In this document: piece by piece, positions 26,659-35,213 of the stretch | How positions within the stretch are numbered: position 1 is the first letter of the stretch | Layout of the letters: every line of letters starts with the position of its first letter | NCBI GenBank assembly: GCA_000961645.1 | Contig: LADM01000082.1 | Span: 1-38,789, forward strand | Source: Gammaproteobacteria bacterium BRH_c0 | Lineage (GTDB): Bacteria > Pseudomonadota > Gammaproteobacteria > Pseudomonadales > Porticoccaceae | Direction: 5' to 3' | DNA length: 38,789 nucleotides | The notes under the pieces: generated by a model | The model's input: only the letters and a program-made list of their open reading frames with translations | Told to the model about the DNA's origin: nothing | Databases searched by the model: none | Program-made: the position numbers and the translations under genes

Positions 26659-28593
26659 TTATCCCAGGGCGGCACTGGCTGATTCAGCGCTGCGCAATTT
26701 GTCGAGGTATTGCTCGGTTGCCTGAGTGATGCCCTCGGCGTCCAGCCCTACGGCTGACAACTGCGCCTCCCTGCTGGCATGATCGATAAAGCGGTCCGGC
26801 AGCCCCAGGTGCAGGATTGGCTGTGCGGAAGCTGAAGCGGCCAGGTGCTCGCTGACAGCGGAGCCTGCTCCGCCCATAACGGCATTGTCCTCAATGGTCA
26901 CCAGCAACTGGTGACCGCTGGCAAGCTCGTTCACCAGTTGTGTGTCGAGAGGTTTGACAAAACGCATATCCGCGACGGTGGCGTTGAGGCGCTCCGCCGC
27001 CGCCAGCGCCTGGGGCAGCAGGGTGCCAAAATTCAGTATGGCTATGCCTTTGCCGAGACGGCGAATGACCCCTTTGCCGAGGGGCAGGGCGGTCATGTTC
27101 TTCTCGATGGCCTGCCCATCACCACAACCGCGGGGGTAGCGCACGGCGGCCGGTCCCTTGTGAACATAACCGGTATAGAGCATCTGGCGGGTTTCATTTT
27201 CATCCGCCGGGGTCATGACCACCATGTTGGGTATACAGCGCAGGTAGCTGATATCAAAACTGCCGGCATGGCTTGCGCCGTCCTCGCCAACCAGGCCGGC
27301 GCGATCCAGGGCGAACAGCACATCGAGATTTTGCAGTGCTACATCGTGAATCAGCTGGTCGTAGGCGCGCTGCAAGAAGGTCGAGTATATGGCGACCACT
27401 GGCTTCTTGCCCTCACAGGCAAGGCCAGCGGCAAAGGTCACAGCATGCTGCTCGGCGATGGCGACATCGTGGAAACGCTCCGGGAAGCGTTCCGAAAACC
27501 GCTTCATGCCAGAGCCCTCACACATGGCGGGAGTGATACCTACCAGGTTTTCATCCCGTTCTGCCATATCCACCAGCCAGGCGCCGAATACGTCCTGAAA
27601 CTTGGGGGTGGCGGGCTTTGCCTGCGGGGTAATGGCGTCTGGCAGTGTTGCTTCGGGCTCAATTTTGTTGAGGGCATGGTAGCCAATCGGATCGTCTTCG
27701 GCGGGGACAAAGCCCTGGCCCTTGCGGGTGATGATATGCAACAGCACCGGTTCGCGCAGGTCGCGGAGGTTGCCCAGAGTCTGTACCAGCAGGGGCAGGT
27801 CATGGCCGTCAATGGGGCCGATGTAGTTGAATCCCAGCTCTTCGAACACAATCCCGGGGGCCACCATAGCCTTGAGATGCTCCTCGGTCTTGCGCACAAA
27901 GGCTGCGGCTGAGGGAATCGCCTTAAGCGCCTTTTTGCCGCCTTCGCGAATGGAGTTGTAAAAACGGCTCGACCAGACCTTGGAAAAATAGGTGGCCAGC
28001 CCGCCAACATTGCGGGAGATGGACATGTTGTTGTCGTTCAGCACCACCAGCAGGTTGGCATCGGTATGGGCGGTGTGATTGAGCGCCTCAAAGGCCATGC
28101 CCGCGGTCATGGCGCCATCGCCAATCACCGCCACAACCTGGCGGTCAAGGTTATCCAGTTGCGCGGCGATGGCCATGCCCAGTGCGGCGCTGATGGAGGT
28201 GCTCGAATGGCCCACGCCGAAAGTGTCGTATTTGCTTTCTGAGCGCTTGGGAAAGCCCGAGATGCCCTGCTCCTGGCGCACCGACAGCAGGGCATCGCGG
28301 CGACCGGTGAGAATCTTGTGGGGATAGGTCTGGTGTCCAACATCCCACACCAGGCGATCGGTGGGGGTGTTGTAGACGTAGTGGAGGGCGATCGTCAGTT
28401 CGATGACGCCCAGCCCGGCACCAAAATGCCCCCCTGAGCGGCCCACGGAGAACAGCAGGTAGGCGCGCAGCTCATCTGCCAGCTGCAGGAGTTGCTGTTC
28501 GTCAAATTTGCGCAGATCAACCGGATAGCCCACCGTATCCAGCAGGGGCGTCTCAGGTCTGGTCAGCGGTATATGGGTGAACTTTTTTGACAT
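26659..28593 (-). CDS. dxs: 1-deoxy-D-xylulose-5-phosphate synthase
   Basis: A 644-residue thiamine-diphosphate enzyme that joins pyruvate and glyceraldehyde 3-phosphate. This is the first step of the MEP isoprenoid pathway and also feeds vitamin B1 and B6 synthesis. The N-terminal [20 protein letters not shown] and the ThDP/Mg motif [20 protein letters not shown] with NDNNMSIS are intact, as is [18 protein letters not shown] in the central domain. It lies 109 bases after ispA in the same direction. Its SD lies in a 16-bp palindrome. Confidence 0.97.
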   Translation of the reverse strand: MSKKFTHIPLTRPETPLLDTVGYPVDLRKFDEQQLLQLADELRAYLLFSVGRSGGHFGAGLGVIELTIALHYVYNTPTDRLVWDVGHQTYPHKILTGRRDALLSVRQEQGISGFPKRSESKYDTFGVGHSSTSISAALGMAIAAQLDNLDRQVVAVIGDGAMTAGMAFEALNHTAHTDANLLVVLNDNNMSISRNVGGLATYFSKVWSSRFYNSIREGGKKALKAIPSAAAFVRKTEEHLKAMVAPGIVFEELGFNYIGPIDGHDLPLLVQTLGNLRDLREPVLLHIITRKGQGFVPAEDDPIGYHALNKIEPEATLPDAITPQAKPATPKFQDVFGAWLVDMAERDENLVGITPAMCEGSGMKRFSERFPERFHDVAIAEQHAVTFAAGLACEGKKPVVAIYSTFLQRAYDQLIHDVALQNLDVLFALDRAGLVGEDGASHAGSFDISYLRCIPNMVVMTPADENETRQMLYTGYVHKGPAAVRYPRGCGDGQAIEKNMTALPLGKGVIRRLGKGIAILNFGTLLPQALAAAERLNATVADMRFVKPLDTQLVNELASGHQLLVTIEDNAVMGGAGSAVSEHLAASASAQPILHLGLPDRFIDHASREAQLSAVGLDAEGITQATEQYLDKLRSAESASAALG

Positions 28594-28603
28594 TGAGGTA
28601 AAG

Positions 28604-28619
28604 GCTCCTGATCAGGAGC
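28604..28619 (-). promoter_or_regulatory. 16-bp palindrome holding the dxs ribosome-binding site
   Basis: GCTCCTGATCAGGAGC is a perfect palindrome. Read on the minus strand, its right half contains AGGAG, eleven to twelve bases before the dxs ATG, and its left half contains the complement CTCCT. In RNA the two halves could pair over a small loop and hide the ribosome-binding site. It could also be a dimeric protein site. Confidence 0.45.
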
Positions 28620-28702
28620 AGATTTTACACGAAAAGCCGATGGGGGGCGGGGTACAGAGCGGCGCCTGTGATTTTGCTGTAGAGCAATGTCGCCAGCCGG
28701 GC

Positions 28703-29599
28703 TTAATGGTCTCGATTGACGATAAAGTCGGCAATTGCCCTCAGGTACACACCTCTGTCACCAAAACGAACGAGTGCATTGTTGCTGGTCTGGTGTAGTT
28801 CAGCGAGTTTTTCCTTGGCGCCTTGCAGGCCAAGCAGTGATGTATAGGTGGGCTTGTTGCGAGCCTGGTCGGCGCCCTGGCGCTTGCCCAGTGTCTCGGT
28901 CTGGCTCTCCACATCGAGGATATCATCCTTGACCTGGAATGCGAGCCCGATGGCCTGGCTGTAGCGCTCCAGGTCGGCAAGGTCCTCCGCGCTGGCTTTG
29001 CCGGTGGAGAGGGCGCCCATCAGGATGCTGGCGTTGATCAGGGCGCCGGTCTTGGCCTGGTGCATGGCTTCGAGTTCGTCGAGGTCAAGTTGCCGGTTGA
29101 TGGCATTGAGATCCAGGGACTGGCCTCCCACCATGCCCAGGGGGCCGGCGGCCCGAGCCAGCTGCTGTACCAGTTGCAGGTGGATATGGTTGCTTGTTGG
29201 CTGATCGGCTGGGGGCAGGGCTGTGAGCACTTCAAAAGCGAGGGCCTGCAGGCCATCCCCGGCAAGAATGGCGGTAGCTTCGCCATAGACAATATGGCAG
29301 GTGGGAATGCCGCGCCGCAGGTCGTCATCATCCATCGCGGGCAGATCGTCGTGGATCAGTGAGTAGGCGTGGATCATTTCCACTGCGCAGGCAGCGCGGT
29401 GTGTGGCCTCGGTTGGTTTGTGGATCAGCTCAGCGGTTGCATAACACAGTGCAGGGCGCACACGCTTGCCGCCATTAAAGAGGCTGTAGCGCATGGCTGC
29501 GTAAAGCGGGCTTTGACGGGATTCCGGCAGGTAACTGGCGAGATGGGCGTCAACCTGCTGCTGGTAGCGGGCCAGAAGTGCGGGTACATCGACGGTCAT
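28703..29599 (-). CDS. ispA: Farnesyl diphosphate synthase IspA
   Basis: A 298-residue short-chain prenyltransferase that adds isopentenyl diphosphate to DMAPP and GPP to make FPP for ubiquinone, undecaprenyl phosphate and other isoprenoids. The first aspartate-rich motif is in IHDDLPAMDDDDLRRG (about residues 85-100). The second is in KDDILDVESQTETLGK (about 222-237), and GGKRVRPAL lies near the start. It overlaps xseB by one base and forms an operon with dxs. Confidence 0.97.
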   Translation of the reverse strand: MTVDVPALLARYQQQVDAHLASYLPESRQSPLYAAMRYSLFNGGKRVRPALCYATAELIHKPTEATHRAACAVEMIHAYSLIHDDLPAMDDDDLRRGIPTCHIVYGEATAILAGDGLQALAFEVLTALPPADQPTSNHIHLQLVQQLARAAGPLGMVGGQSLDLNAINRQLDLDELEAMHQAKTGALINASILMGALSTGKASAEDLADLERYSQAIGLAFQVKDDILDVESQTETLGKRQGADQARNKPTYTSLLGLQGAKEKLAELHQTSNNALVRFGDRGVYLRAIADFIVNRDH

Positions 29600-29844
29600 C
29601 AGTCGATGTCTGGAGCATCAAAGGAAGCGCTCTGGAGTTCGCCTGCGCGGTTGCGGGTCAGGATCTCGACCCGTTGTTCGGCTTCCTGAAGGGCTTCCTG
29701 GCACTCCCTGGTGATTTTGATGCCGCTTTCAAAGGCTTTCAGTGAGTCTTCCAGGCTCATGTCGCCGGATTCCAGCGCGGTCACCAGGGTTTCGAGTTGT
29801 GAAAGGCTTTGTTCAAAATCGATATTTTTCTTGCGCGATGCCAC
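29599..29844 (-). CDS. xseB: Exonuclease VII small subunit XseB
   Basis: An 81-residue, all-helical protein with the family pattern FEQSLSQLETLVTALESGDM followed by SLEDSLKAFESGI. It binds the large subunit XseA, encoded elsewhere, to form exonuclease VII, which degrades single-stranded DNA. The start is GTG at 29844 with GGAG six bases upstream. It is the first gene of xseB-ispA-dxs. Confidence 0.95.
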   Translation of the reverse strand: MASRKKNIDFEQSLSQLETLVTALESGDMSLEDSLKAFESGIKITRECQEALQEAEQRVEILTRNRAGELQSASFDAPDID

Positions 29845-29950
29845 TGTCTACTCCGTTAGCGTTAGGATACAAAGTCTGGCAAAAAGCCAGCGATTTGCGC
29901 TTGTTGAGGTCACGATAACCGGAGCGCGTGTCGAGGTCAAAAACCTTGCG

Positions 29951-29968
29951 TGTAGGAAATATCCTACA
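29951..29968 (+). promoter_or_regulatory. GacA/UvrY-type 18-bp palindrome
   Basis: TGTAGG-AAATAT-CCTACA matches the length, spacing and ends of the response-regulator site TGTAAG-N6-CTTACA that GacA uses before rsmY and rsmZ in pseudomonads. The only difference is a symmetric change at the fifth base of each arm. It lies about 66 bases before the presumed start of the small RNA, a distance typical of this class of promoter. Confidence 0.75.
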
Positions 29969-30002
29969 GTAAAAGCATCTTTCTCCCAATAGCAGCTGTC
30001 TG

Positions 30003-30021
30003 GTAAAAGGGCTACTTTTAC
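30003..30021 (+). promoter_or_regulatory. Small-RNA promoter region with inverted repeat
   Basis: TACTTT (30013-30018) is a fair -10 box with no good -35 partner, as expected for an activator-dependent promoter. It overlaps an inverted repeat GTAAAAG-N5-CTTTTAC (30003-30009 and 30015-30021), which may be a second regulator site. The expected transcription start is near 30025. Confidence 0.5.
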
Positions 30022-30024
30022 ACC

Positions 30025-30178
30025 TGCACGGATGCAACTGCGCAAGGATGTGCACCACCACGGAGGGATATGGATGTCCTCTGGCAAGGAAGATGGTGGC
30101 AACCGCCTTTCAGGATGAGAGGCAACTCCTATACTGCTTTACGCCCTGTTACATTTCGATGTGCGGGGCGTTTTATTT
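30025..30178 (+). ncRNA. Candidate CsrA/RsmA-binding small RNA (Rsm/Csr type)
   Basis: About 150 nt with no reading frame, between a GacA-type site and a strong terminator. It holds seven GGA triplets (30030, 30046, 30062, 30066, 30072, 30088, 30113), six of them in the ANGGA context preferred by CsrA. Three lie in hairpin loops: TGCGC-AAGGAT-GTGCA (30039-30054), GGGAT-ATGGAT-GTCCT (30065-30080) and GCCTTTC-AGGAT-GAGAGGC (30105-30123). This is the architecture of RsmX/Y/Z and CsrB/C RNAs, which titrate the translational repressor CsrA/RsmA under GacS/GacA control. The start site is inferred and the exact family is unassigned. Confidence 0.82.
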
Positions 30179-30179
30179 T
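30141..30179 (+). terminator. Terminator of the small RNA
   Basis: A 13-bp stem with one bulged T (30141-30154 with 30159-30171) capped by a TTCG tetraloop and followed by TTTTATTTT. No gene lies directly upstream on this strand, so it must end a non-coding transcript. Confidence 0.9.
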
Positions 30180-30314
30180 GTCTTCCCACTCACTCTCTGT
30201 CCTTGAAGACGGCCGGCCACATCAGCGGCCACGCTGCGTATTGACCGCAGAAACTGCACGATATTCCCCTGCCTATATTTTGATCTGAAATAGTGCATTT
30301 TTTCGCATTTCTGG

Positions 30315-30342
30315 TTGACGCTGTTACTGGCGGGCGTAATAT
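30315..30342 (+). promoter_or_regulatory. Sigma-70 promoter in the gap before the HNH gene
   Basis: TTGACG (30315-30320), 16 bases, TAATAT (30337-30342): five of six matches in each box. Transcription would start near the A at 30349, 191 bases before the HNH gene. Confidence 0.65.
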
Positions 30343-30348
30343 GGCCTC

Positions 30349-30452
30349 ACAGACCGTCAAAGTAAGAGGTTGGCCTTCAACCCTGTATTCTCAGTGCCAC
30401 AGCGCACCCAGGATAGCGACTTACTCCAGCCCCTCGCCTGGAGTAGTTTTTT
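30349..30452 (+). ncRNA. Candidate second small RNA or attenuated leader
   Basis: Between the promoter at 30315-30342 and a terminator-like hairpin at 30422-30452 lie about 100 bases with no convincing coding sequence. Small hairpins are possible (GGTTG...CAACC at 30368-30382; GTGC...GCAC at 30394-30407). It may be an independent short RNA, or a leader in which transcription is attenuated before the HNH gene. No known RNA family was recognised. Confidence 0.45.
30422..30452 (+). terminator. Intrinsic terminator upstream of the HNH gene
   Basis: TACTCCAG (30422-30429) and CTGGAGTA (30438-30445) form an 8-bp stem with an 8-base loop, followed by GTTTTTT. It lies 88 bases before the HNH start codon. 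Confidence 0.7.
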
Positions 30453-30539
30453 ACCCCTCCAAAATTGCAACGCCCAGTGCCCTTTGGCATCTTGGGTTCC
30501 TGTCTTTGATATCCTCAGCAAGTATCGGGAGTGTGGTCG

Positions 30540-31100
30540 ATGTCGCCGTTAATCCTGCGTCTCAATGCCGCCGGACAGCCCATTGAATGGCTGGAGTGGC
30601 AGGCAGCAGTTTGTCTCTACGCGCGCGAGTTGGTGGTGTGGAGCCTGGGGGATGTGGTGCGCCAGGTGAAGGGCGGTTGTTCCCGTTTTACCGGCCAACG
30701 CTCCATCATGGAACTGCCCAGTATTATTGCCTGTGGTGGCGAGCGCCTCGCCAAGCCGCGAGCCAATTATCCGCTGTCAAACCCCACGCTGTTTGCCCGC
30801 GACAGGTTTACCTGCATGTATTGCGCAACCCACTTTCCCGCGGGTCAGCTCACCCGCGACCATATCGTCCCCCTCTCGAAGGGGGGTGCAGATCGCTGGG
30901 AGAATGTTGTGGCAGCCTGTCGACGCTGTAACCAGCACAAGGCCAACCGACTGCTTGAAGATATCGAGATGGAATTGGTGGCGCTGCCCTATAGGCCCAA
31001 CAATGCCGAATATCTGGCGCTGCTCAATTCGCGGCGTATTCTGGGTGACCAGATGGAGTTTCTGCGCAGCCAGTTTTCCAAAAACGGTCAGCGACTCTAG
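30540..31100 (+). CDS. HNH endonuclease-domain protein
   Basis: A 186-residue protein. The C-terminal half is a complete HNH domain with two zinc-binding CxxC pairs. Cys92/Cys95 are in CMYC, the catalytic DH is at 107-108 in TRDHIVPLSKGG, Asn122 is in WENVVAACRRC (with Cys127/Cys130), and His133 follows. The N-terminal half (LRLNAAGQPIEWLEWQAAVC) is typical of stand-alone HNH proteins found in many gammaproteobacteria. Their physiological role is unknown, and there are no restriction or phage genes nearby. The ATG at 30540 with GGGAG upstream is preferred over GTG 30531. Confidence 0.85.
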   Translation: MSPLILRLNAAGQPIEWLEWQAAVCLYARELVVWSLGDVVRQVKGGCSRFTGQRSIMELPSIIACGGERLAKPRANYPLSNPTLFARDRFTCMYCATHFPAGQLTRDHIVPLSKGGADRWENVVAACRRCNQHKANRLLEDIEMELVALPYRPNNAEYLALLNSRRILGDQMEFLRSQFSKNGQRL

Positions 31101-31103
31101 AGG

Positions 31104-31144
31104 GTTTTGACTCCTTCCCGTTACGCCTGGAAAAGGGTCAAAAC
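31104..31144. repeat. Inverted repeat between the HNH and symporter genes
   Basis: GTTTTGAC (31104-31111) is repeated in inverted form as GTCAAAAC (31137-31144), 25 bases apart, between two convergent genes. No T run follows on either strand, so it is only a weak terminator candidate. Confidence 0.4.
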
Positions 31145-31197
31145 TGGCGCTGGTATTCGGTGTCCTGACGATCAGAAACTTCCACTAGTTATCCTGC

Positions 31198-32547
31198 TCA
31201 CAGGATAACGCTTTGTATAAACGTCGCTGCTATCAGTGACGGGCAGACAAAACGCACATAAAACGGCCAGATCTTCCAGAACAGGCTGTTCTCCGCATCG
31301 GGATAACCTGAGCGAATTTCCTTAAGCAGCTGATTGCGATTCAGCACCCAGCCGGCAAAGAGACATAAAGCAATCCCCAGCAGGGGTTGGCTGTACTCGG
31401 TGGTCATGGTTACCACCAGCCCGAACAGGGCTTCAAACTTGACAGTCAACAACACAGTACCGAGGAAAATCACTCCCCCGATCAGCCAGCAAGCGCCGCT
31501 GCGGGAAACGGGTGTCTTTTCGACCGCCAGGGCGACCGGCACTTCGAGCATTGAAATCGAGGAGGTCAGTGCGGCAATGGCCAACAGGGTAAAGAACGCC
31601 AGCGCCACCACAATGCCGGCCAGGCCCATGGAGCTGAACAGTGTGGGCAACACCTGGAAAATCAGATCGGGTCCTGCAATCAGGTCCTCCCCGCTGTAAA
31701 TACTGATCCCCAAATCCTGGGCCACGAACATGGCAGGAAGAATTAACAGTCCGGCAAGGAATGCCACCAGGGCATCAACAACCGTGACCAGGGCGCCAAT
31801 GGTCGGCAGGTTTTCATCCTGCCTCAGGTAGGAGCCGTAGATCAGCATGGTGCCGACCCCGAGAGAAAGCGAAAAAAATGCCTGCCCCATGGCACTGACC
31901 AGCAGCTGTGGCTCGAGTATTCGGGAAAAATCCGGCACCAGATACAGGGCTAATCCTGCCATCGCCCCTGGCTGAAACAGCACATAGGCAGTCAATGCCA
32001 GCGACAGCACCAAGAGTGCCGGAAGCAGTCTGGTTGACCAGCGCTCAATGCCGCGATGGACACCCTGGCTGACCACCACAATGGTTAGCAAGCTAAAAAT
32101 ACCGGCGCAGAAAATGTCTCGCATCAACGAGCCCACTGAAAACCACTGGGCAGGTCCAGTCAACCCGGCGATGGCAAAGGCTGCGGCGAGTAAATGGGCT
32201 ATCACCCAGCCCGCCACCAGGGTGTAGAACATCAGGACGGCGCTGGCCACCAGGATGGCATAAAGACCGGTTAGCCCCGCCAGTCGCTGGCCAATCCCGG
32301 GTGGTGTTATTTGCTGCAGGGCGGAATAGATATTGGCGCGGGTGTGACGACCTATAACCAGTTCTGCCATCAGTGCCGGGTAGGCCAGCCCGAAGGCGAG
32401 GAGAAAATAGACGGCCACAAAAGCAGCCCCGCCATTGCTGGCAGTATTGGTGGGAAATCCCCACACGTTGCCAAGGCCAACGGCGGAACCCGTCGCAGCC
32501 AGCAAAAAGCCGAGGCGAGATGAAAATTCCTCCCGGGTTCCCTGCAA
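31198..32547 (-). CDS. Sodium-dependent transporter, NSS/SNF family
   Basis: A 449-residue inner membrane symporter of the neurotransmitter:sodium symporter family, related to LeuT and MhsT, probably taking up amino acids with sodium. About 11-12 hydrophobic helices are visible. TM1 contains GSAVGLGNVWGFPTNTASNG with the unwound substrate/sodium-binding part. The usual arginine in GNxWRFPY is glycine here. The start is TTG at 32547, supported by AAGGA seven bases upstream and by the family-like start EEFSSRLGFLLAATGSAVGL. Substrate cannot be told from the sequence. Confidence 0.92.
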   Translation of the reverse strand: MQGTREEFSSRLGFLLAATGSAVGLGNVWGFPTNTASNGGAAFVAVYFLLAFGLAYPALMAELVIGRHTRANIYSALQQITPPGIGQRLAGLTGLYAILVASAVLMFYTLVAGWVIAHLLAAAFAIAGLTGPAQWFSVGSLMRDIFCAGIFSLLTIVVVSQGVHRGIERWSTRLLPALLVLSLALTAYVLFQPGAMAGLALYLVPDFSRILEPQLLVSAMGQAFFSLSLGVGTMLIYGSYLRQDENLPTIGALVTVVDALVAFLAGLLILPAMFVAQDLGISIYSGEDLIAGPDLIFQVLPTLFSSMGLAGIVVALAFFTLLAIAALTSSISMLEVPVALAVEKTPVSRSGACWLIGGVIFLGTVLLTVKFEALFGLVVTMTTEYSQPLLGIALCLFAGWVLNRNQLLKEIRSGYPDAENSLFWKIWPFYVRFVCPSLIAATFIQSVIL

Positions 32548-32590
32548 GCAGTTGTCCTTATGGCTTGGTGGATGAAGTCAGGATTGAAGC

Positions 32591-32617
32591 CACCACTCGC
32601 TGGCAAAGCGAGTGGTG
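32591..32617 (-). terminator. Hairpin after the universal stress gene
   Basis: CACCACTCGCT and AGCGAGTGGTG form a perfect 11-bp stem with a 5-base loop, just downstream of the usp stop on the minus strand. The following bases (GCTTCAATCC) are not a proper T run, so it is either a weak terminator or an mRNA-protecting hairpin. It lies 44 bases before the symporter start codon. Confidence 0.5.
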
Positions 32618-32625
32618 TTGAACGC

Positions 32626-33429
32626 TCAGGTAATAACCAGCAAGTCGTGCTCGATGGTCATCAGGATGTCGCCGAGCTTGCGACCGCGCAGTGCGGCGCG
32701 AAAGCCGGTGCGGCGAGTGGCGCCGACGATGAACAGATCCGGGTCGAGTTTCTCTGCCAGTTCGTGGAGTGCCGTATAGGGCTCCCCCGCCTTGAGGTGT
32801 ATGCGCTCGTTGGGGATACCGGTTAGTTCCGCCAGTTTGGCGCGATCCGGATAGTTGAGGGAGTCCTGGTAGGCATTGATACAGTGCAGTTCCGAGCCAT
32901 AGATTCTTGCCGCAAGCTGGCCGGCAGTCAGGATGCGCTTGTTCAGCTCAGACAGCTTTTGATCCTGCAGGTCCATGGCAATGATGACAGGACGGCCCTT
33001 GGGAGCGCGCGCAGATTGCACCACCGAGACCGGAATCGGCGCGTTGCGCACCAGGTACCAGAATTCGTCACTGAAAGCGCGGTTGGCGCTTTTGCCCGGA
33101 TGGGACACCACAATCGAGGAGACCCCGAGCACGCCCGCCGAATAGAGAATCGAATCTGCCCAGTCCTTGCTCCAGGAGATGCGAATGTGGGGCTCGATAC
33201 CTCCAGACTGCAATTGCTGGGTCACGGCATTGAGCCACTGCCCATCGCGGTAAACAGCATCATTGTCGGCGCGGGCGTCCGTGCTGCTCTGGTCCACGGT
33301 GACCAGCAAATGGATCTCCGGTGAAAACTCGTAGATGCCAGCCTGAGCGATATTGACGGCCCGGTCGAGAGCCGGCTGCTTGGACGCTGCGGGGTTAACG
33401 ACGATCAACAGTTTTTCTTCAAGTGCCAC
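32626..33429 (-). CDS. Universal stress protein, tandem-domain (UspE-like)
   Basis: A 267-residue protein with two Usp domains. The first (residues 1 to about 140) starts EKLLIVVNPAASKQPALDRA. The second (about 145-267) has GRPVIIAMDLQDQK and ends PDLFIVGATRRTGFRAALRG, then KLGDILMTIEHDLLVIT. The ATP-binding GxxGx9G pattern is degenerate, as in UspE. Such cytoplasmic proteins act in stress and growth-arrest survival. The start is GTG at 33429 with GGAG seven bases upstream. Confidence 0.87.
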   Translation of the reverse strand: MALEEKLLIVVNPAASKQPALDRAVNIAQAGIYEFSPEIHLLVTVDQSSTDARADNDAVYRDGQWLNAVTQQLQSGGIEPHIRISWSKDWADSILYSAGVLGVSSIVVSHPGKSANRAFSDEFWYLVRNAPIPVSVVQSARAPKGRPVIIAMDLQDQKLSELNKRILTAGQLAARIYGSELHCINAYQDSLNYPDRAKLAELTGIPNERIHLKAGEPYTALHELAEKLDPDLFIVGATRRTGFRAALRGRKLGDILMTIEHDLLVIT

Positions 33430-33603
33430 AGTTATTCTCCTCGTGCCAGGTGGTTTTTATTCAGTCTAGCCCCAAACCGGCTGTGAAGTACTGATCTGGA
33501 ACAGCATAGTAACCCTGTGGCGCGATATTGGGGAAGAGCCGCTGTCTTGGGAATAAGAGTCCCTATATTGAGAATAGAGCCCCTGTGCTCTGCGGCCAAT
33601 CGC

Positions 33604-34671
33604 TCAGGGCAGGTTGCGGTTCACCCAGTCCAAAACCTCAATGTATGACGTTGGCAGCAAGGGTTGCAACCGCAACAGGGCGGCCTGCATGGCCGCAGTC
33701 GATGGGGCGCACAAGTTCAGGTGTCCCAGTTTGCGGCCCGGCCGCACCTCCTTGCCATACCAGTACAACTCCGCTTCAGGAATGGCCAGCCAGCGGTCAT
33801 CCCGTTCAATGCCGAGCAGGTTGATCATCACCGTGATGCCCCGGGTTGCGGGGGTCACCAGGGGCAGATTGCAGATGGCCCGCAGGTGGCTTTCGAACTG
33901 GCTGACGCTGGCGCCTGCCTGGGTCCAGTGGCCGCTGTTGTGCACCCGTGGCGCGAGTTCATTGATCAGCAACCTGTCGCCCACCCGGAAGCACTCCATG
34001 GCCATCACGCCAACGTAATCCAGTTCGTCGAGCAGGGCGCCGAGCATGCTTTCGGCTTGCGCCTGGAGGGGCGCAAGCCGTGCCAGCGGGGCGATAGAGG
34101 CGGCGAGAATGCCACTGGTGTGGAGGTTGAGGGCGAGCGGGTAGAAAGACGACTGGCCAGAACGGTCGCGCATACCGACCAGCGAGACTTCTTCATCAAA
34201 ATCGATGGCGCTCTCGGCAATCGCAGCGCCGCGCCAGTCTGCGGGAATGTCGCCCTGTTCGCTCTGCCGCAGCCAGTGCTGGCCCTTGCCATCATAGCCG
34301 CCAATGCGGCGTTTGAGCAGCACCCGGTCGCTGATGGTGCGATAGAGCTCGTCGCTGGTTGTGGCGGCTTCCACCGGCAGCCAGGGCGCAGTGGCAAGGC
34401 CCAGGGTATCCATCAGGGTTTTCTGGCTGAGACGGTCGGCGAGGCGGCCAAATACCGGGCGGTTGACAAAGTTCGGGTGGCTGGCGAGAGCGCGTGTGGC
34501 GGGGGAATCCGGCCAGTGTTCGATTTCGGGGGTGATGATGTCGTCGCTTGATACAGCTGGCGCCTGCTGGCTGTCGAGCGCCACCGGAGTGACATCAATA
34601 TCCAGCGGCATACCTGCATGGCGTAACATGGCGCCCAGTTGTCCGGCGCCCAGAACCCAGACTTTTTTCAC
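33604..34671 (-). CDS. purK: N5-carboxyaminoimidazole ribonucleotide synthase PurK
   Basis: A 355-residue ATP-grasp enzyme that uses ATP and bicarbonate to carboxylate aminoimidazole ribonucleotide in purine synthesis. It starts [20 protein letters not shown] and has the ATP-grasp segments [18 protein letters not shown] and [15 protein letters not shown]. The start is GTG at 34671, overlapping the purE stop (GTGA), so the two genes are translationally coupled. Confidence 0.97.
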   Translation of the reverse strand: MKKVWVLGAGQLGAMLRHAGMPLDIDVTPVALDSQQAPAVSSDDIITPEIEHWPDSPATRALASHPNFVNRPVFGRLADRLSQKTLMDTLGLATAPWLPVEAATTSDELYRTISDRVLLKRRIGGYDGKGQHWLRQSEQGDIPADWRGAAIAESAIDFDEEVSLVGMRDRSGQSSFYPLALNLHTSGILAASIAPLARLAPLQAQAESMLGALLDELDYVGVMAMECFRVGDRLLINELAPRVHNSGHWTQAGASVSQFESHLRAICNLPLVTPATRGITVMINLLGIERDDRWLAIPEAELYWYGKEVRPGRKLGHLNLCAPSTAAMQAALLRLQPLLPTSYIEVLDWVNRNLP

Positions 34672-35177
34672 GGCTGGGCACTCTGTTCCGGCAGTCTCGG
34701 GTCGGGTTGTTCCAGCACGGCATCGCTTTGGGCGCGGCGGAAATCGTCGAGACGGGTGGCGAGTTCGGCGTCGTGGAGGGCAAGTACCTGAGCCGCCAGT
34801 AATCCGGCATTGAATGCCCCGGCAGTGCCAATGGCGAGGGTGCCGACGGCGATGCCCTTGGGCATTTGCACGATGGACAGCAGGCTGTCGAGACCATTGA
34901 GGGCCTTGCTCTGCACCGGCACACCAAACACCGGCAGGCGGGTTTTGGCGGCCAGCATGCCCGGCAGATGGGCGGCGCCGCCGGCCCCAGCGACAATCAC
35001 TTCAAAACCACGCTCAGCCGCTTGCTCGGCAAAGCTGAACAGTTTGTCCGGGGTGCGGTGGGCAGATACCACTTCCACATGGTAGGCAACGCCCAGCCGG
35101 TCGAGGGCGGTGGCGGCTGCCTCCATGGTGGGCCAATCGCTGCGCGAGCCCATGATGATGGCCACTTTTACTTGCAT
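34668..35177 (-). CDS. purE: N5-carboxyaminoimidazole ribonucleotide mutase PurE
   Basis: A 169-residue class I PurE that moves the carboxyl group of the PurK product to give [28 protein letters not shown] and [18 protein letters not shown] are the substrate-binding motifs, with the active-site histidine in SAHRTP. GGAG lies seven bases before the ATG at 35177. Only 36 bases separate it from the transporter gene upstream. Confidence 0.98.
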   Translation of the reverse strand: MQVKVAIIMGSRSDWPTMEAAATALDRLGVAYHVEVVSAHRTPDKLFSFAEQAAERGFEVIVAGAGGAAHLPGMLAAKTRLPVFGVPVQSKALNGLDSLLSIVQMPKGIAVGTLAIGTAGAFNAGLLAAQVLALHDAELATRLDDFRRAQSDAVLEQPDPRLPEQSAQP

Positions 35178-35213
35178 CTACGTCTCCACGAAACCTGTGC
35201 GTTGTCACGCACT

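Noticed and set aside
26845-27912. 355-codon open frame on the plus strand inside dxs
   Set aside because: Antisense shadow of dxs; no ribosome-binding site or recognisable motif.
28577-28798. 73-codon plus-strand frame between dxs and ispA
   Set aside because: Overlaps the start of dxs and the end of ispA on the opposite strand; composition is not protein-like.
30293-30586. 97-codon open frame before the HNH gene
   Set aside because: It runs through the promoter and terminator of the candidate short RNA, has no convincing SD, and overlaps the HNH start in another frame.
24301-31100. Mobile element, phage or restriction island around the HNH gene
   Set aside because: No transposase, integrase, terminal repeats, tRNA or methylase is present, and flanking genes are ordinary chromosomal genes.
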